Shown here piece after piece: positions 52,188-54,877 of a stretch of DNA of 54,877 bases. The stretch is from Enterocloster asparagiformis (GTDB lineage: Bacteria; Bacillota; Clostridia; Lachnospirales; Lachnospiraceae). Location of the stretch: assembly GCA_018380885.1 (NCBI GenBank), contig JAGZSY010000035.1, positions 1-54,877 of the forward strand, in the 5' to 3' direction. Position numbers and translations under genes: made by a program. Every line of letters begins with the position of its first letter. Position 1 is the stretch's first letter. The notes under the pieces were generated by a model. The model made no database searches. It was not told where the DNA came from and saw nothing but the letters and a program-made list of their open reading frames with translations.

Positions 52188-54068
52188 TCATTCTGTTTTC
52201 AGAGACAGCAGCCATTGTGTGCCGCTCCGCTGGGAAATCAGTTTGTTTCCCAAACTCTGCTTTGCGGTGTGGACTGTCCTGGCAGAAATACCACGCTGGG
52301 CTGCCGCTTTGTCTATGTCCGCACTTAACATCTGCTTTCCGTCTGCCAGCAGATCAAGTATCAGCTTTTCCGCCTGTACCGCTTTGGTTTCCGTATGTTC
52401 CGCACCGGCAAGCAGCTCATCGGCGGTCATGTCGTATTCGCCTATCCATTGAAAACCGTTGCCGTCCCCTAAAGAGAATGCTAGCGACTTTCCCGGCGGG
52501 GCAAGGGAGCTTTTCTCTTGTATCAGCACCCTTGTGGTGGGATCATTCTTTACTTTGCCGATAAACAGCAGACTGCGGACAACTGCCGTAATGTCGATGG
52601 AGCCCAAGCCCCGGTAGGTACTCTGGCTTCCGGCAGCTTTGTTCAGATGTCCGATTAAGATAATTGCACAGCCTGTTTCCTGTGCAATTTTTCCCAGCTT
52701 TCGGAAAATGGGGCGTACCTCATTTGCCCGGTTCATATCCACATCAGCCCCTAAAAATGCCTGCACCGGGTCGATAATCAGAAGCCTTGCATGATTTTCC
52801 CGGATAGCCCTCTCAAGCCTTTTATCAGAAAGTGTCAGTGGCTTATCCCCATCGTCAATGACCATCACCCGGTCAAGGTCTGCGCCAGCTTCCAAAAGAC
52901 GGGGCTTTACGGTATCGCCCAGCCCGTCCTCGGCGGTCTGGTAAATCACGTTGAAAGGTTCCAGCGGTTCCATGTTGGGGAGAGGTCGGCGGTTGGTACA
53001 GGCAGCCGCAAGCTGCATGGCAAAATAGGTCTTGCCCTCGCCGGGATTGCCCTGCAAAATCGTCAGCTTTCCAAAAGGCAGGTACGGTTCCCACATCCAT
53101 TCCACCGCAACCTCCTGCACCTCGCTCATACGTATCATGGGGACGGGCGGCTCTGTTGCCGGTTCTTTCAGTGTGATTGTTTCCGCTATATATTTATGGT
53201 TTGGTATTTCCTCCCGGTGCTGCAATACTTCATTCCAGTCTTTCATAGCCGGGAGCAGACGCAAGACAGTCAACCCCTCCGGCAGTTCAGAAGAAAGGCG
53301 GGTGCAGCCATCGTTCCCAGCGTTGTCGTTATCCAGACACAGAAATATCCTGCGGATGTCCGGGCGTTCAGAAAGGAAATGCGTCAATGCTTTTCCTGCA
53401 ACGCCTCCCAACGAAAGATAGCTGCGCTTTGTCCAGTCTTTGGGATAAAGGCAGAGAAAAGACAGCATATCAACAGGGGCTTCAAAGACAAAAAGCTGGT
53501 CGCTGTCTCCATGATAGCTGAAATTACAGGCTTTGTCCGAACCGCTCACATCCTGTCGGAATTTATCGGATGTTCCCCGGCAGTGGGCGTATCTGGGAAC
53601 GCCGGGTGCGTCCTGTTTTTCACTTTCACGCCCCACAAACACCACATTGTGGCGGGTGTCCTCGTAAATATCTCCGGCGGCGATAAAGGTATCGACAATG
53701 CCCCGGTCAATCTTTCGTTCCTCTGTCAGATATTTTATTGCTTTTGTGTTGGTGGCATTGTGCAATGGGAGCCGGAAGTCAGGCGATGGGGCGGGGCAAG
53801 CGTCCGGCTTACCTGCGCCTGCTCCGCCGATCAGCAGCTGCACCGCTTCCGGGAAGGACTTGCCGTAAAACTCCATCACAAAGTCCACCGGGTAGCCGCC
53901 CCTGCTCTGGCTGTGCCGGAACCATTTGTTTCCCCGTACCGTCAGGCTGTCGTGACATTTCCAGCGGTATTCCTTTCCGCTGCGTATGAGGGTTTCTCCC
54001 TGTGACCGCAAGAACTCTTCCATGTTGGTCTGATTTGCCCGGTCTATCTGTTCCTGTGAATAATACAA
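52188..54068 (-). CDS. Primase-like TOPRIM plus RepA-type helicase fusion of the element
   Basis: 626 residues; TTG start 8 nt after GGAGGTG. The N-terminal half has a DUF3991-like zinc-less primase region and TOPRIM (~1-300: FVFEAPVDMLSFL, RIFLCLDNDNAGNDG). The C-terminal half is a RecA/RepA-like hexameric helicase ATPase (~325-560: Walker A GNPGEGKT, ARLLIIDPVQAFLGADVDM, GCAIILIGHLNKAAG), followed by a winged-helix tail (LSADIDKAAAQRGISARTVH). This suggests priming and unwinding during element replication or transfer. It lies directly downstream of the relaxase gene. Confidence 0.8.
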   Translation of the reverse strand: MYYSQEQIDRANQTNMEEFLRSQGETLIRSGKEYRWKCHDSLTVRGNKWFRHSQSRGGYPVDFVMEFYGKSFPEAVQLLIGGAGAGKPDACPAPSPDFRLPLHNATNTKAIKYLTEERKIDRGIVDTFIAAGDIYEDTRHNVVFVGRESEKQDAPGVPRYAHCRGTSDKFRQDVSGSDKACNFSYHGDSDQLFVFEAPVDMLSFLCLYPKDWTKRSYLSLGGVAGKALTHFLSERPDIRRIFLCLDNDNAGNDGCTRLSSELPEGLTVLRLLPAMKDWNEVLQHREEIPNHKYIAETITLKEPATEPPVPMIRMSEVQEVAVEWMWEPYLPFGKLTILQGNPGEGKTYFAMQLAAACTNRRPLPNMEPLEPFNVIYQTAEDGLGDTVKPRLLEAGADLDRVMVIDDGDKPLTLSDKRLERAIRENHARLLIIDPVQAFLGADVDMNRANEVRPIFRKLGKIAQETGCAIILIGHLNKAAGSQSTYRGLGSIDITAVVRSLLFIGKVKNDPTTRVLIQEKSSLAPPGKSLAFSLGDGNGFQWIGEYDMTADELLAGAEHTETKAVQAEKLILDLLADGKQMLSADIDKAAAQRGISARTVHTAKQSLGNKLISQRSGTQWLLSLKTE

Positions 54069-54087
54069 AATCGTCTCACCTCCAAAA

Positions 54088-54876
54088 TCATAATTCCATC
54101 TCGTGTTTCTTTCTCTGTATGTCCTTTGGCTGCTCCCTGTGGCGCAGTACCGTGCCTACGGCATTTTGCACCTGACGAAGCCGTATGACTTCCTCCCGGA
54201 GCGGCTTGTGCTGCGGAGATAGCCTGGCATACTCTGTTTTTAATTGTGCATATTCCTGTCTCCATGCTTTCAGAACAATAGGTTCTCCGTACAGCTTTTC
54301 TTTCAAAATGCGGCGGGCGGCATAAAACAGCCGCAAATCTGCGCCGTGGGCTTCTTCAAATTTTTCCCTCTGTTTCTTAAATTTGATAGTGTTCAGTTCA
54401 GTATGAACAGGCTTTAGACGCTGGTAATTCTCGCCCTGCCGTATCAATTCCTCTAATTCTTTCATTCGGGCAGACTTCTCTTTCATAGAGCTGCCCAGCG
54501 TTTCAAATTCTCCGCTGACAGAGGAAAGGCGTTCCTGCAAATCTTCCAGCGTGAACAGCTTATTTTCCGTCAGATAATTGACCTCTTCCGCAAACTGTTT
54601 TAAGTTGCCGGTTCTGGCTTTGTTGCTCCATGCCCCGGCATTTCGTTCATCGTAGTAAGCGATCAGCAGGTCGGCAAGGCTGGGTGTCTGAGGTTTGGAC
54701 AGTTCCTCCTTTACCTCTGCCATCCAGACAAACAAGGCTTTGATCTTCTTCCTCACATCCTGCATGAGCCGGTTGGTAGCTTTAATCCAGCGGTTCAGTT
54801 CCCCTTTCTCGGTGCGGATGCCCTTTGCTTCCATCTGCCGGACATTAGCTCCCTCGTGGACAGTAGGTATCAGGTC
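54088..54876 (-). CDS. MobA/MobL family relaxase, C-terminal part
   Basis: The frame is open to the window edge; ~262 residues are visible and the N-terminal nicking domain is outside. The first visible residues (PTVHEGANVRQMEAKGIRTE) are the conserved end of the MobA/MobL relaxase domain; the remainder is a charged, largely coiled-coil tail. The relaxase nicks oriT and leads single-strand transfer, so the element is at least mobilizable. It ends 20 bp before the helicase gene start. Confidence 0.8.
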   Translation of the reverse strand, partial: DLIPTVHEGANVRQMEAKGIRTEKGELNRWIKATNRLMQDVRKKIKALFVWMAEVKEELSKPQTPSLADLLIAYYDERNAGAWSNKARTGNLKQFAEEVNYLTENKLFTLEDLQERLSSVSGEFETLGSSMKEKSARMKELEELIRQGENYQRLKPVHTELNTIKFKKQREKFEEAHGADLRLFYAARRILKEKLYGEPIVLKAWRQEYAQLKTEYARLSPQHKPLREEVIRLRQVQNAVGTVLRHREQPKDIQRKKHEMEL

Positions 54877-54877
54877 A

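Larger units (their letters stand above)
50339..54877 (-). mobile_element. Left end of an integrative conjugative/mobilizable element (Tn916-type integrase)
   Basis: Integrase, excisionase, primase-helicase and MobA/MobL relaxase genes all read leftward and are lower in GC than the flanking genes. The element begins between the phosphatase start (50282) and the integrase stop (50445), and runs out of the window. A T-rich tract at 50339-50359 is the kind of site Tn916-type integrases use, but the exact junction cannot be fixed without the right end. Confidence 0.85.

Noticed and set aside
1..54877. CRISPR arrays, rRNA genes, complete tRNA genes, intact insertion sequences
   Set aside because: None seen: no regularly spaced repeats, no rRNA stretches, no full cloverleaf, no transposase ORF.

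Overview
The window looks like a chromosome segment of a GC-rich Lachnospiraceae-type gut Firmicute (Enterocloster/Hungatella/Clostridium clusters; inferred, not proven). Supporting signs are the gapA-pgk-tpiA-gpmI glycolytic run, strong AGGAGG ribosome-binding sites, sigma-A promoters, GerMN, PspC and DUF1700 families, an RbsA-type ABC transporter with a DUF3798 binding protein, and a Tn916-type integrase with its excisionase.

Layout. 1-740: tail of a cell-wall-binding (probably endolysin-like) protein, integrase-arm-like repeats, and a 3' tRNA fragment (probably tRNA-Ser). This reads as the right end of an integrated prophage or island. 844-16374: a very large signalling locus with three paralogous hybrid histidine kinases, a REC-GGDEF-EAL-REC-GGDEF protein, an orphan sugar-binding lipoprotein and a regulator with two GntR-type helix-turn-helix domains. 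16375-17355: gene-poor, with a bidirectional terminator, a 45-codon ORF and two small-RNA-like loci. 17356-19649: PadR-DUF1700-DUF4097-PspC envelope-stress type operon. 19704-22796 (minus): Sir2-like protein, a third small-RNA-like locus, Cu/Zn superoxide dismutase, and an RsiV-like anti-sigma/ECF sigma pair with a clear ECF-type promoter. 22994-24659: membrane-anchored amidase and a PHP phosphoesterase.

25075-30006: glycolytic cluster gapA, pgk, tpiA, gpmI. 30007-31205: a long imperfect inverted repeat and an AT-rich cell-wall-binding protein gene. 31454-33941: CPA2 cation/proton antiporter with a long structured leader, divergent from a LysR regulator. 34041-35384: unrecognised protein. 35818-41600: five-gene DUF3798 ABC uptake operon. 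41761-49523: ABC exporter, DegV, orphan sensor kinase, GerMN lipoprotein and ComEC. 49821-50282: low-molecular-weight tyrosine phosphatase. About 50340 to the window end: left end of an integrative conjugative or mobilizable element (frameshifted integrase, excisionase, primase-helicase, MobA/MobL relaxase), visibly lower in GC.

Most notable observations: (1) three related promoter-plus-hairpin loci on the minus strand, two of which would give RNAs of about 82 nt ending CCTCCTTTTT, complementary to Shine-Dalgarno sequences; (2) a roughly 180-nt leader with a multi-helix fold and GNRA loop before the antiporter gene; (3) the kinase/c-di-GMP locus, in which two kinases carry an N-terminal SnoaL/NTF2-like domain and a binding lipoprotein has no permease; (4) the single-base frameshift in the integrase. 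Domain and family names come from reading the translated sequence and recalling families; no database search was run.
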